From Sporosarcina limicola (lineage in GTDB: Bacteria; Bacillota; Bacilli; Bacillales_A; Planococcaceae), in assembly GCF_014873855.1 (NCBI RefSeq), contig NZ_JADBEL010000002.1, positions 199,307-263,306 of the forward strand: DNA of 64,000 nt, read 5' to 3'. Made by a program: the position numbers and the translations under genes. Positions within the stretch are counted from its first letter, which is position 1. Every line of letters begins with the position of its first letter. Below, in pieces: positions 26,069 through 35,451 of this stretch. Below the pieces are notes generated by a model, which was given only the letters and a program-made list of their open reading frames with translations, ran no database searches and had not been told where the DNA came from.

Positions 26069-27115
26069 TCACTTTTCTTTCAACGTTGCCAAATAGTCAA
26101 GTGCATCATCAACCGTCTTCACAGGCACGATTTTCATTGTCGTGTCTATTTTTTTCGCCATTTTCACCGCTTCTTCATAGTTTGTTAAAATACCCGGGTT
26201 CGCTGCCCGCACTTCATCAGGCAAGTCGTCATCAGGTGCAAAGAAAATTTCCACTCCCTCGCGTGAAGCAGCAATCACTTTGAAGTCAGCTCCTCCGATC
26301 CGTCCAACAGTCCCATCTTCCAACATTTCTCCAGTTCCGGCTATGTTATACCCTTTAGAAATATCTTCATCAAGCAACTGGTTCATAATTTCAAGCGTAA
26401 ACATCAGACCCGCAGAAGGCCCTCCTATATCAGACAATTTAAAATCTACTTCAGGCTTCGTTATGAGTGTTTTATCCTCTTCAAATCGGACACCTAGTCC
26501 TGCACGTCCATCACTATCCGGAATTTCTTTCAAAGTTAGTCTAACATCAAGCGACTTATCGTCCCTTTCCAATGAAATTTCCACATCATCCCCTACCTTT
26601 TTATCGCCGATGAGGGTATAGAACTGACCGGATTTTTTGAGAGGCACTCCGTCAATCGATCGAATTTTATCCCCGACTTCCAATTTGCCGTCCGCAGCTC
26701 CTCCTTCAAGAACCATCATGACAAAGACTCCGTCAAATTGGATATCAACAGGAATCCCTACTTTATCAAAAGCAACTGTAATCGCACTGAACTGTGAACC
26801 TGTCATGAGTTTCTTTTGACGGACATTGTACTCTTTATCATCTTCCCCTGGCCTCCTTACATTACCCACTGGAAGAATTTTCTTCTCATCGGATAACTTT
26901 GCAAAAATATACGATAACGGCGTCGCTTTTGCAACAGAAACCGTCATGAGACTGAATGCGCCATTATCATCCTGATCTCCACCAATCACTGTGACGAGTG
27001 GTGCGAGATTATAAGCGCCTCCCGGTTTAGATACATAGGCATCTATCGGGTAAAGAACCAGAATGGCCATAACAACGAGTACAATGCCAATCACGCCAAG
27101 TTGTTTCTTTTTCAT
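26069..27115 (-). CDS. ylbL: PDZ domain Lon-like secreted protease YlbL
   Basis: 348 residues: one N-terminal membrane helix (about 5-22), an extracytoplasmic PDZ domain (about 110-200) and a Lon-type S16 peptidase domain with the serine in GGPSAG (about 250) and the lysine in GGADFK (about 293). YlbL degrades the damage-induced division inhibitor YneA in B. subtilis. ATG at 27115 has GGAGGTG upstream; a reading to 27193 does not. Confidence 0.93.
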   Translation of the reverse strand: MKKKQLGVIGIVLVVMAILVLYPIDAYVSKPGGAYNLAPLVTVIGGDQDDNGAFSLMTVSVAKATPLSYIFAKLSDEKKILPVGNVRRPGEDDKEYNVRQKKLMTGSQFSAITVAFDKVGIPVDIQFDGVFVMMVLEGGAADGKLEVGDKIRSIDGVPLKKSGQFYTLIGDKKVGDDVEISLERDDKSLDVRLTLKEIPDSDGRAGLGVRFEEDKTLITKPEVDFKLSDIGGPSAGLMFTLEIMNQLLDEDISKGYNIAGTGEMLEDGTVGRIGGADFKVIAASREGVEIFFAPDDDLPDEVRAANPGILTNYEEAVKMAKKIDTTMKIVPVKTVDDALDYLATLKEK

Positions 27116-27132
27116 ATTTGATGCACCTCCGT

Positions 27133-27162
27133 TAATAGCCTGTACTTTCTTTACATAGTATA
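27133..27162 (+). promoter_or_regulatory. Putative SigE promoter for ylbJ
   Basis: TAATAGC (27133-27139), 14-base spacer, CATAGTATA (27154-27162), the same core and spacing as the candidate before spoVD. ylbJ is SigE-dependent in B. subtilis, which supports the call. Confidence 0.55.
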
Positions 27163-27248
27163 TAAGTGTAGCACCGAAGAAAATGACTGACAAAGGATTC
27201 CCTGTCTTTTTATTTTCCCGGAGTCAAATCACGAGAGGAGTCGAGCCC

Positions 27249-28169
27249 GTGGATAATACAATGTATGCACGCCTTTTTCACATGATAAATATTGCAGTTA
27301 TTTGGGGACTCATCATTTTATTCATCTTGAAACCAGGCGTTGCGCATGCGGGAGCGGTAGCTGGAGCGCAATTATTCATCCATGCATTACTCCCTTATTT
27401 ACTACCCTACATTATTTTGACACAATGGCTCTTAAAAATACCCAATCACACACAAAACATTCCGAAATGGCGACGATTCATGAAAGCCTACGTACTTGGA
27501 TCTTTCGGCGGATTTCCTGTCGGTGCTGTTACAGTAACAGCAATGACGAAAAATGGCGAACTCGCACGGAAGCACAGCGGCTTGCTCCTAGCAGCTTGCC
27601 ATGCACCAGGACCGATGTTCATCATCGGCTTTGTTGGAACAGAAATTTTCGGTAACATCGAAACAGGTTGGAAATTGCTTGCAGCCATCCACATTGCTAA
27701 TATTCTTTTTTTTCTTATCGCAATCCTATTCCTCTATCGTAAACAGGAGATGGACAATATTCCTTCTCGATTTATCCAAACAACTATAGAAATGCCGCTT
27801 CTTGAAGCGCTTAAAGAAAGCTCAACGGTAATCATACTTGTTGCAACCACCGTCATATTCTTTTCATCTCTCGGAACAGTGCTGTCAAATGGTATTACTT
27901 CCGCCTTCACGGTGGACATGGGCATTTCAAAAACTCTTGCATTATCTTTTTTTGAGATGACGTCAGGTGTTCAATCGGCAACGGACCATTTTTTGGACCT
28001 ATCCATCTTCCCCATCCTTATCGCTATAATCATTTCCATGAACGGCCTTAGTATTCATATGCAAGTCTTCGTCATAGCGAAATCATGTGGAATTCCAATG
28101 ACTCCCTATTTTGTCGGTCGTATATGGAGCATCATTTTCGTTCCAATCATCTTTTATTTCATTTTGTAA
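27249..28169 (+). CDS. ylbJ: Sporulation integral membrane protein YlbJ
   Basis: About 306 residues, eight or so membrane helices, nucleoside-transporter/gate-type fold with the conserved GSFGGFPVGA segment. In B. subtilis YlbJ is made under SigE and is needed for heat-resistant spores; its transported substrate is unknown. A GTG at 27249 is preferred because GAGGAG lies 8 bases upstream; ATG at 27183 lacks a ribosome site. A SigE-type promoter precedes it. Confidence 0.88.
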   Translation: MDNTMYARLFHMINIAVIWGLIILFILKPGVAHAGAVAGAQLFIHALLPYLLPYIILTQWLLKIPNHTQNIPKWRRFMKAYVLGSFGGFPVGAVTVTAMTKNGELARKHSGLLLAACHAPGPMFIIGFVGTEIFGNIETGWKLLAAIHIANILFFLIAILFLYRKQEMDNIPSRFIQTTIEMPLLEALKESSTVIILVATTVIFFSSLGTVLSNGITSAFTVDMGISKTLALSFFEMTSGVQSATDHFLDLSIFPILIAIIISMNGLSIHMQVFVIAKSCGIPMTPYFVGRIWSIIFVPIIFYFIL

Positions 28170-28176
28170 AATAAAA

Positions 28177-28212
28177 ATGGTTATGATGAAAATCTAGTTT
28201 CATCATAACCAT
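28177..28212 (-). terminator. Terminator after coaD
   Basis: Stem of about 13 bp (ATGGTTATGATGA and its complement) with a T run on the minus strand side. It lies between convergent ylbJ and coaD and serves mainly the coaD operon. Confidence 0.8.
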
Positions 28213-28222
28213 CGAACAAACG

Positions 28223-29260
<1,038 letters not shown>

Positions 29261-29264
<4 letters not shown>

Positions 29265-30700
29265 TGGCCAGCCTCCTCAATCAATGTCGAAATTGGTACA
29301 ATATCAATTGTATCGGCTGTCTTTTCAATGCCCAACAGAAACAATCGCTTAAACGAATTCTCTTCGAAATAGTAGTCACCGCCCAGAACTTCGAAGGGAA
29401 TCGTCACAATATCATATTTTTGTTCATTATAAACATAGAAATGCTCTTTCTCCGGAAATCGATACTTCCTATTACTGTTTTCAATGTACATAGATTCGTT
29501 ATTCGACGTTACAGAAAATCCGATTTGACTCAAAATCATTCTAGCTGGATAAAGCGTTTTGCCATCCTTTAGAATGACTTTTAAATTTGGATTGTCTTTC
29601 CCATCTACCTTAACTTCCCTGGAATCTTCAAAAAGGAATGGATAGATGGCGGGATCTTCCTGGACATTTTTGGTGAAAAAAGAAGTATTGAAACCTGTCA
29701 CTTTATCAATCAGACCATCTAAAACAGTTGCGTCAATCCATTTTCCTTCCATATTAATTAAAAATTCCCTGAATTGTTCAAGTTCTTCTTTAGTAATCGA
29801 TGCGATGAGCATATTATAAGCTTGTCGGGACTTTTTCACCCCAACCGGTTTATGTCCAACTATAGACGCCATCACTTCGATTATCATCCGTTCATCTGAT
29901 GGAATTGAAAAGCGTGAAACTATACGATTCGTTAAAAAGATGTCCGTCATCTTACCTACATTCGTATTATCCGAAACGATGAACCTAGAAGAATGAACAG
30001 CAGGTACACTACTGTCGATTACGACTATCGAATGATCTGCATCAATGTCTTTAAGTGCATTTTCTACTTCCACAAATTTGTCGACATCATTATTTGTTCC
30101 ATAAACGGATAGTCTCTCTCCACTTACAAGGATTGGTAAACTGTTTTGTTGCCAATATAGATCCGTGACCTTTCCCGAACCGCGGAACAATGTATAATCG
30201 GTAAGTTCCAGCTTTTTAAAACCAATCTGTTTCAGACCGGTCACCCAAACTCCACCAATTGCGGTTTCATCAGACAGATGCAATTGTGTAGACGTAACCG
30301 AAGAATCGCGAATAGTTACAAATGATTCTTTGAATAAAGCTGACAGTTTCATCGGACCACTTTTTGGTATTTCGTATGAAATGGATTGTTGACCATTAAC
30401 TCCTTCAATAAAAACCGCACCATTCTTGTCTAATCGATCGCAAGATGTGACACTTGCAAGATAACACGCTCTTTCAATGCTTGACTCGGGCCAGCTGATT
30501 TCATGCCGCCCTTTCGATAGACCGCTGAAATGATGACGGATATAGAGTGCATCCGGACGGTTCGTCACTTCAATTTCCTGTGAGTATATCATCGAATTCG
30601 TTTCATTCGCCGACACGTCTGCTGACTGTCTATAATGCATATAAATAAGGAATCCATTTATGAAAAGTAAAAAGACAACTACCCTTTTGAGAAATTGCAA
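29261..30700 (-). CDS. Membrane-anchored or secreted protein with stalk-like C-terminal repeats, unknown function
   Basis: 479 residues; I do not recognise the family. A single N-terminal hydrophobic helix (about 6-21) acts as signal or anchor. The middle (about 40-300) is beta-rich with many S, T and V. The C-terminal ~110 residues hold the pattern LKVILKDGKTLYPARMILSQ followed by FSVTSNNESMYIEN, close to the copper-amine-oxidase-N/stalk domain seen in Firmicutes surface proteins. TTG start with GGGGTG 6 bases upstream. It heads the rsmD-coaD operon and overlaps rsmD by four bases, an unexpected partner for housekeeping genes. Confidence 0.75.
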
Positions 30701-30767
30701 TTCTTACACCCCATCACATGGTATGATAAAGCCAATAAAAACGTATTTAGAAAGGTTGTGTTTATGT

Positions 30768-31163
30768 ATGATATTACATCAACGATTTATTGAACTAGGT
30801 GAAGGATTTGGAGATATTTTCGAATTATGCGAACTAATAAGTACGAATAGCAATCGCCTACATAAGACATTCATCTTATCCTCTGTAACTCCAGCGGGAC
30901 TTGCATTATCGTTTGCTGCCGCCTTCGAACCCGCAAATGACAGCAACTTTATGCCGATTTATATTTGCAGGGAAGGAATCCTTCAACAAGGTAGCGACAA
31001 ATCTAAACGTAGGATGCTTTTTGAAGAGACCGCTGAAAAAACCGGTAGCATCCCAGTCTATATAGAGCTTAAAAACTCTTCCGAATTCGCTGAACGAGAC
31101 CTCTTTTATCACTATGTGACAGGTATCCTAAGACTGAATCATTTGTTACCACCATTACGTTAA
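30768..31163 (+). CDS. Conserved hypothetical protein, DUF7147-like
   Basis: About 131 residues, acidic, no membrane segment or clear motif. It lies between the divergent surface-protein gene and convergent ylbG. Start ATG at 30768 is a guess: the ribosome site (AAAGG, 11 bases away) is weak, and the frame stays open upstream to 30660. Family match is from memory of similar proteins in this neighbourhood and is uncertain. Confidence 0.5.
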   Translation: MILHQRFIELGEGFGDIFELCELISTNSNRLHKTFILSSVTPAGLALSFAAAFEPANDSNFMPIYICREGILQQGSDKSKRRMLFEETAEKTGSIPVYIELKNSSEFAERDLFYHYVTGILRLNHLLPPLR

Positions 31164-31166
31164 ATT

Positions 31167-31439
31167 TTATAATCCAGTTTTATAATCATACTCTTTTGCT
31201 TTATCTGGCTTGGCATTTTCATATTCAGTTTTCACAAATGGCCGATAAGAAGGCAGAACTTTTTTCACAGCAGGAAGTCGTTCAATCTTTCCCATGACCG
31301 TGTCGATATCCTCTTTATCACAATAAAGGATAACATATTTCATTTTTCGTGATATATAATGAACATGTCCATATTTCCGGAATGATTTTGCCTGTTTCAA
31401 ATGATGGAGATAGACAATAACTCCTTGTCGATTGATCAT
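31167..31439 (-). CDS. ylbG: DUF2129 family protein YlbG
   Basis: 90 residues, the standard length of the family, from ATG at 31439 with GAGGGG upstream. Conserved [20 protein letters not shown] near 6-25 and [11 protein letters not shown] near 36-46. Cytoplasmic, unknown function. It keeps the ylbF-ylbG-rsmD-coaD order of B. subtilis, with a GDPD-like gene and a hypothetical gene inserted on the other strand. Confidence 0.88.
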   Translation of the reverse strand: MINRQGVIVYLHHLKQAKSFRKYGHVHYISRKMKYVILYCDKEDIDTVMGKIERLPAVKKVLPSYRPFVKTEYENAKPDKAKEYDYKTGL

Positions 31440-31567
31440 AGACTTCCCCTCTTTTCCTACCCCATACAATACCATAGGTACGAAAAGGGCTGCAACCGAA
31501 CATAGCTGACAACTTCAATCTTTTACCTTATAATGAGAAAAGTAATAACTAATGAGGAGGTTCCTTA

Positions 31568-32479
31568 ATGGGAAGAAAAACAAAAGTAGCCCTCACAGTC
31601 GGTGTTGCAGGCGTAGCTGCCTGGGCAACTTCCAAATTTGTCGCAAAACCAATGCCACGTGAAAGTAAAAAAGCGCTTGACTTCAACAAACCGATTATTC
31701 TCGCTCATCGGGGAGGACTTGCAGAAGCGCCCGAAAATACGAAGGCCGCATTTTCAAAATCGGCTGAACTTGGTGTGCACGGTTTCGCAATTGATATCCG
31801 ACTAACGCAAGATGAAGAAATCATTGTCTTCCACGATGAGTATGTGGACCGAACGACTGATTTCTCCGGAAGAATTGCAGATTATTCACTTATCGAACTA
31901 AAAAAGGCAGATGCAGGCTATGCATTTAAAAACGAACAAGGTGAACACCCTTACCGCGGCAAAGGCGAACAGATTCTTACCCTCCGCGAATTATTAGAGA
32001 ACTTCCCTCACCTGTTAATAGCCATCAATCTAAAGGACTCCCCTGATACATATGAAGGTAGCTTAATGCCCTCTAAACTTTGGAGACTTTTGGAAGAGCT
32101 TGGAGCCGAAGATCGGGTCGTCGTGACAAGTCAATATGATGAGCAGACGGATCGGTTCAATTTATACGCACAAAACCGGATTGCGACGGGTGCCGGTAGT
32201 GATGAGGTGAAAAAAGCATATGCAGCTTTCACAAGTAAGTTAGGTCATCTCTATAGCCCGCGTGCAGATTTGTTCAGGATCACTAAAAAACTCGGTGTCT
32301 TTCCACTTGGAACTAAAAGTTTTATTCACTTCCTCACACAGTTAAATATTCCTACTTATTTCGAAAACGTCAATGACAAAGAATCATTCATCAAACTTTT
32401 GAATTTAGGCGCAGCGGGTTTTATCACAGATTGCCCGACTCCTGCAATGGAAGTTGTACAAGAAAGTATAGATGAATAA
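31568..32479 (+). CDS. GDPD-fold protein lacking both glutamate metal ligands
   Basis: 303 residues: N-terminal hydrophobic helix (about 7-22), then a glycerophosphodiester phosphodiesterase barrel. The histidine pair is present (H47 in HRGG and H89 in FHDE) and EN 56-57 is kept. The usual ExD metal motif reads AID (A74, D76), and the second metal glutamate (IExK) reads INLK (N154). Known GDPDs need these glutamates for the divalent metal, so hydrolysis of glycerophosphodiesters is doubtful. It may bind lipids or teichoic acid fragments, or use another chemistry. GAGGAGG precedes the ATG and a strong terminator follows. Confidence 0.8.
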   Translation: MGRKTKVALTVGVAGVAAWATSKFVAKPMPRESKKALDFNKPIILAHRGGLAEAPENTKAAFSKSAELGVHGFAIDIRLTQDEEIIVFHDEYVDRTTDFSGRIADYSLIELKKADAGYAFKNEQGEHPYRGKGEQILTLRELLENFPHLLIAINLKDSPDTYEGSLMPSKLWRLLEELGAEDRVVVTSQYDEQTDRFNLYAQNRIATGAGSDEVKKAYAAFTSKLGHLYSPRADLFRITKKLGVFPLGTKSFIHFLTQLNIPTYFENVNDKESFIKLLNLGAAGFITDCPTPAMEVVQESIDE

Positions 32480-32480
32480 C

Positions 32481-32535
32481 GAAAAACAGGTTGCAACACA
32501 TGTCGATTTTCCAACATGTATGCAACCTGTTTTTC
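32481..32535. terminator. Bidirectional terminator after the GDPD-like gene
   Basis: 15-bp perfect stem (32481-32495 with 32521-32535) bounded by A and T runs, with a second short stem ACATG/CATGT inside. It starts two bases past the GDPD-like stop codon. Confidence 0.85.
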
Positions 32536-32660
32536 AATAGCAAGACATTTAACGCCATAGTATGTTGAAATAAAGAATTCCATTGAATCTGCTACGGCTA
32601 CCCCTTGGAAGGTGCCTTCGCTGTATTCATACGTTCAACATTATAGTAATATATTTCACT

Positions 32661-33104
32661 TTACGCAGAACATGAGCAACCCCCACCTGTGCCACAACCA
32701 GTTGCACAGGATGAATCAGAAACAAATACGCTTCCTGCTGGAACCTTCACTGCATCTGATACAGATTTTGCAAGGAGTGAGCCAATTCCATCTAATATAG
32801 ATTGGACATCGTTCTCGGCTACCCGAAGTGTTGCAATCTGTTCATTAAGGTCAAGCGCACGTTTTTGCACGCGAATACTTTTCATTACTCTATTATAATC
32901 CGGATGATATTTTCCGAACCGTTGGACTTCCTCATAACGTTCCTTCATTTCCGTAAACCCTTTAATGGATATAGCCAATTCGGCGTCCGAATAAACTTCG
33001 TCATAGGCTCTGCGGTATTGGGCTACCGCTTCCGAAGAAAACAGCATTGCAGTTAGTTCTTCCGCATTTTCAATGATGTTGATCCATTCATCGGTCATCA
33101 TCAT
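32661..33104 (-). CDS. ylbF: RicF/YlbF family regulator of the Y-complex
   Basis: 147 residues, helical, DUF964/YlbF family. With YmcA and YaaT it forms a complex that promotes mRNA processing by RNase Y and favours competence, biofilm and sporulation in B. subtilis. The C-terminal tail has four cysteines (133, 137, 143, 145), which fits the iron-sulphur cluster binding reported for this complex. ATG at 33104 has GGAGGG 8 bases upstream. It lies 55 bases after the murE-like gene and may be read with it. Confidence 0.88.
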   Translation of the reverse strand: MMMTDEWINIIENAEELTAMLFSSEAVAQYRRAYDEVYSDAELAISIKGFTEMKERYEEVQRFGKYHPDYNRVMKSIRVQKRALDLNEQIATLRVAENDVQSILDGIGSLLAKSVSDAVKVPAGSVFVSDSSCATGCGTGGGCSCSA

Positions 33105-33159
33105 GGACTCATCCCTCCAATCCCCCCCTATCATACCAGATGAGCCTGTTTGTATGCAC

Positions 33160-34596
33160 CTATTCCTTTTCATATTTTAAATCCAATACTGTTTTTTCAA
33201 GGAGTGCATGTTCCGCTTCTTTATAATCAGAAAATGGGAACAGTCCATTCGCCGTATGCTGTGTCTTTTCGTGGCCCTTTCCAGCTATCAGGACAATGTC
33301 ACCCGGTGCTGCACTAAAAATTGCTTTTCGGATCGCATTTTTTCGATCAAGTATCGCTTCGACGACTGAACAATCGCCACCAAAACCTTTCATAATATCC
33401 TCTATGATTGCTAACGGTTTTTCACTCCTGGGATTATCTGATGTTACAATGACAGATGATGAATAAAGGACAGCGAGCTCTCCCATTTCTGATCTCTTTC
33501 CCCTATCACGTTCACCTCCACATCCAAAAACTGTGATTAGCCTCCCATAACAAAAATTGGAAAGCGTATGCAACACCGCCTGAAGAGCGTCAGGTGTGTG
33601 TGCATAATCTACGAAAACCTTCACGCCATCTCGCTCCAATTGTTGCAATCTGCCTTCAGGTAATTTTAACGTACTTGTATATTGAAAGATTTCATCCATA
33701 GGATAGCCAAGGACGATTAATGCTGTAACCGCCGCCATAGCATTCATCTTGTTATAATGACCCAAAACAGTAAGCTCCAACCTCTCGTCAGAAACATGAA
33801 AACCTGCCGACGAATCCTGCCCAAAATAAACCAACCGGACCAATGCGTTTTCTACCAATTGTACACATTGTTCATCATCCAAGTTGACAATAATTGTCTT
33901 CGCCATCTGTACAAGCTGCTTTTTAGCATTCAGATAGGCCCTCTTTCCACCGTGTTCATCGTAATGATCATTCCCGATATTCAATACTATACCAATATCA
34001 ATTTCACAATGATCCAGACGATTCCTGGATAATCCAAGAGAAGATGCTTCGAGAACAACATGAGTGACGCCTTCTTCTTCACATATCCCCAATAAAGGAT
34101 GCAGATATTCGGGAGGCAGCGTTGTCATATGTGGTATCTCACATTTTGTTTTTACGCTATCGATAAAAAAGCCCGTCGTTCCGATAACAGCTGCTCGAAC
34201 CCCTACTCTCTTCAGTAATTGACCGATGAAATGGGTCACTGTCGTTTTTCCGTTTGTTCCGGTCACCGCTATCACTTTCAATCTTTTTGAAGGATTACCT
34301 GCAAGCCGGGCACTTGCATAGGAAAGAAATTTTCTGCACTCAGGTACGATAACGACCGGCACGTCCGCCGGAAAAACAGTCAAATCCATTCTATCAATAA
34401 TTACGACCGAAGCACCGCGTCCTATCGCTTCTTCAATATAGAATGTCCCGTCGTCATGAGTCCCCTTCCTCGCTACAAAAATGAAACCCTCTTTCACCTT
34501 TGATGAATTTTCAGTGATCCCCATTACAGGGGTCCTGAATTCACCTCCGCTTACTGTACACGGCCAGTCTTTCAATAGCTCCATTAAAAGCAGCAT
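33160..34596 (-). CDS. murE: MurE-family UDP-MurNAc-tripeptide ligase, diaminopimelate-type motif
   Basis: 478 residues from ATG at 34596 (GGGGAG 5 bases upstream). Mur ligase landmarks: GTNGKTT at 113-119, YAHTPDAL near 331-338, GCGGERDRGKR near 358-368 and DNPR at 387-390. DNPR is the motif that reads meso-diaminopimelate in known MurE enzymes; lysine-adding MurE proteins differ there. The central motif usually written as S-S-H is SSL here and nearby residues drift, so it is a divergent member. It lies far from the division cluster, beside ylbF and divergent from an aspartokinase-like gene, with sporulation-type promoter sequence between them. A role in spore-cortex synthesis is inferred. 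Confidence 0.85.
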   Translation of the reverse strand: MLLLMELLKDWPCTVSGGEFRTPVMGITENSSKVKEGFIFVARKGTHDDGTFYIEEAIGRGASVVIIDRMDLTVFPADVPVVIVPECRKFLSYASARLAGNPSKRLKVIAVTGTNGKTTVTHFIGQLLKRVGVRAAVIGTTGFFIDSVKTKCEIPHMTTLPPEYLHPLLGICEEEGVTHVVLEASSLGLSRNRLDHCEIDIGIVLNIGNDHYDEHGGKRAYLNAKKQLVQMAKTIIVNLDDEQCVQLVENALVRLVYFGQDSSAGFHVSDERLELTVLGHYNKMNAMAAVTALIVLGYPMDEIFQYTSTLKLPEGRLQQLERDGVKVFVDYAHTPDALQAVLHTLSNFCYGRLITVFGCGGERDRGKRSEMGELAVLYSSSVIVTSDNPRSEKPLAIIEDIMKGFGGDCSVVEAILDRKNAIRKAIFSAAPGDIVLIAGKGHEKTQHTANGLFPFSDYKEAEHALLEKTVLDLKYEKE

Positions 34597-34648
34597 ACTT
34601 CTCCCCTTCCCGAACATTTTCTGTAAAAAAGAATATATTGAGAACGAA

Positions 34649-34686
34649 CATACTTTATCGTATGAAAACAATGCAATGAACGTCAC
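34649..34686 (-). promoter_or_regulatory. Putative SigK/SigE-type promoter and palindrome between murE and aspartokinase-like gene
   Basis: The palindrome CATACTTTATCGTATG (34649-34664) gives a CATAnnnTA box on each strand. On the minus strand CATACGATA (34656-34664) lies 17 bases after AC (34682-34683), a good match to the SigK pattern. On the plus strand CATACTTTA is present but lacks a matching -35. Both genes start 45-55 bases from the boxes. Confidence 0.45.
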
Positions 34687-34706
34687 GAAGAAAGTTGGGA
34701 GAGTTT

Positions 34707-35438
34707 ATGATTATCCAAAAGTTCGGTGGAGTCGCAATGAAAGATGAACAGATGAGATTGAAATGTATCAACCATATAAATGATGGATTAAAAGAATATG
34801 ATAGAATTGTCATAGTCGTTTCTGCAATCGGTCGTTTTGGAGATCCTTATTCAACGGATAGCCTATTAAACCTTACCGATGCCTTCGCCTCTTCGACAGC
34901 AGCAAGCGATCTTGCAGTGTCTTGTGGAGAACTTATTTCGGCAGCTGTACTGTCAGCAGAATTGGCCCGTGCAGGTGTGGCAAACATGATTCTTCACGGT
35001 ATCCAGGCAGGAATCACGACGGCTGGGGAATTCGGAGATGGAACTATTGCTCATATAAATACTACACCCATTCTCAATAGTTTTGAAAGTACACGCTGTG
35101 TTATCATCCCCGGTTTTCAAGGGGTGGATGATAATAACAATGTAATGACACTTGGAAGGGGGGGGAGTGACCTGACTGCCATCGCACTAGCAGCAGCTCT
35201 TCACGCTTCACATGTAGAGTTTTTTAAAGATGTACCTGGCGTCATGACAAATGATCCACACCTAGTAGAAAATTGTCACAAACTAGATTTACTAAAGTTA
35301 GACGATTTCATCCACCTTCTTGATTGTGATAGACCCATCATTCAAAAACGGGCTGCTCTACACGCCATTAAAAAAGCAATCCCTCTCTATATTAGAGGAA
35401 TTGCTAGTACAGAGTCCGGAACATGGATTACCCCATGA
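34707..35438 (+). CDS. Aspartokinase-like amino acid kinase without ACT domains
   Basis: 243 residues: only the kinase domain of aspartokinase, with no C-terminal ACT regulatory repeats, so no lysine or threonine feedback is expected. KFGG (5-8), SCGE (72-75) and GRGGSD (150-155) are present; the residues after KFGG are VAM in place of the usual TSV. GGGAG lies 7 bases before the ATG at 34707. Eight G in a row (35158-35165) encode part of the RGG motif. It is divergent from murE. It may feed aspartyl-phosphate to diaminopimelate and dipicolinate in sporulation, but could act on another acid. Confidence 0.75.
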   Translation: MIIQKFGGVAMKDEQMRLKCINHINDGLKEYDRIVIVVSAIGRFGDPYSTDSLLNLTDAFASSTAASDLAVSCGELISAAVLSAELARAGVANMILHGIQAGITTAGEFGDGTIAHINTTPILNSFESTRCVIIPGFQGVDDNNNVMTLGRGGSDLTAIALAAALHASHVEFFKDVPGVMTNDPHLVENCHKLDLLKLDDFIHLLDCDRPIIQKRAALHAIKKAIPLYIRGIASTESGTWITP

Positions 35439-35451
35439 ACAGACTACATTT

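Noticed and set aside
30660..30767. N-terminal extension of the DUF7147-like gene to 30660
   Set aside because: It would overlap the divergent gene's start and its ribosome site, and the added residues look random.
34649..34664. SigE promoter on the plus strand for the aspartokinase-like gene
   Set aside because: CATACTTTA is present, but the nearest ATA-type -35 is about 3 bases too close compared with the spoVD and ylbJ candidates and no SigK -35 is found; kept only as a possible box within the palindrome.
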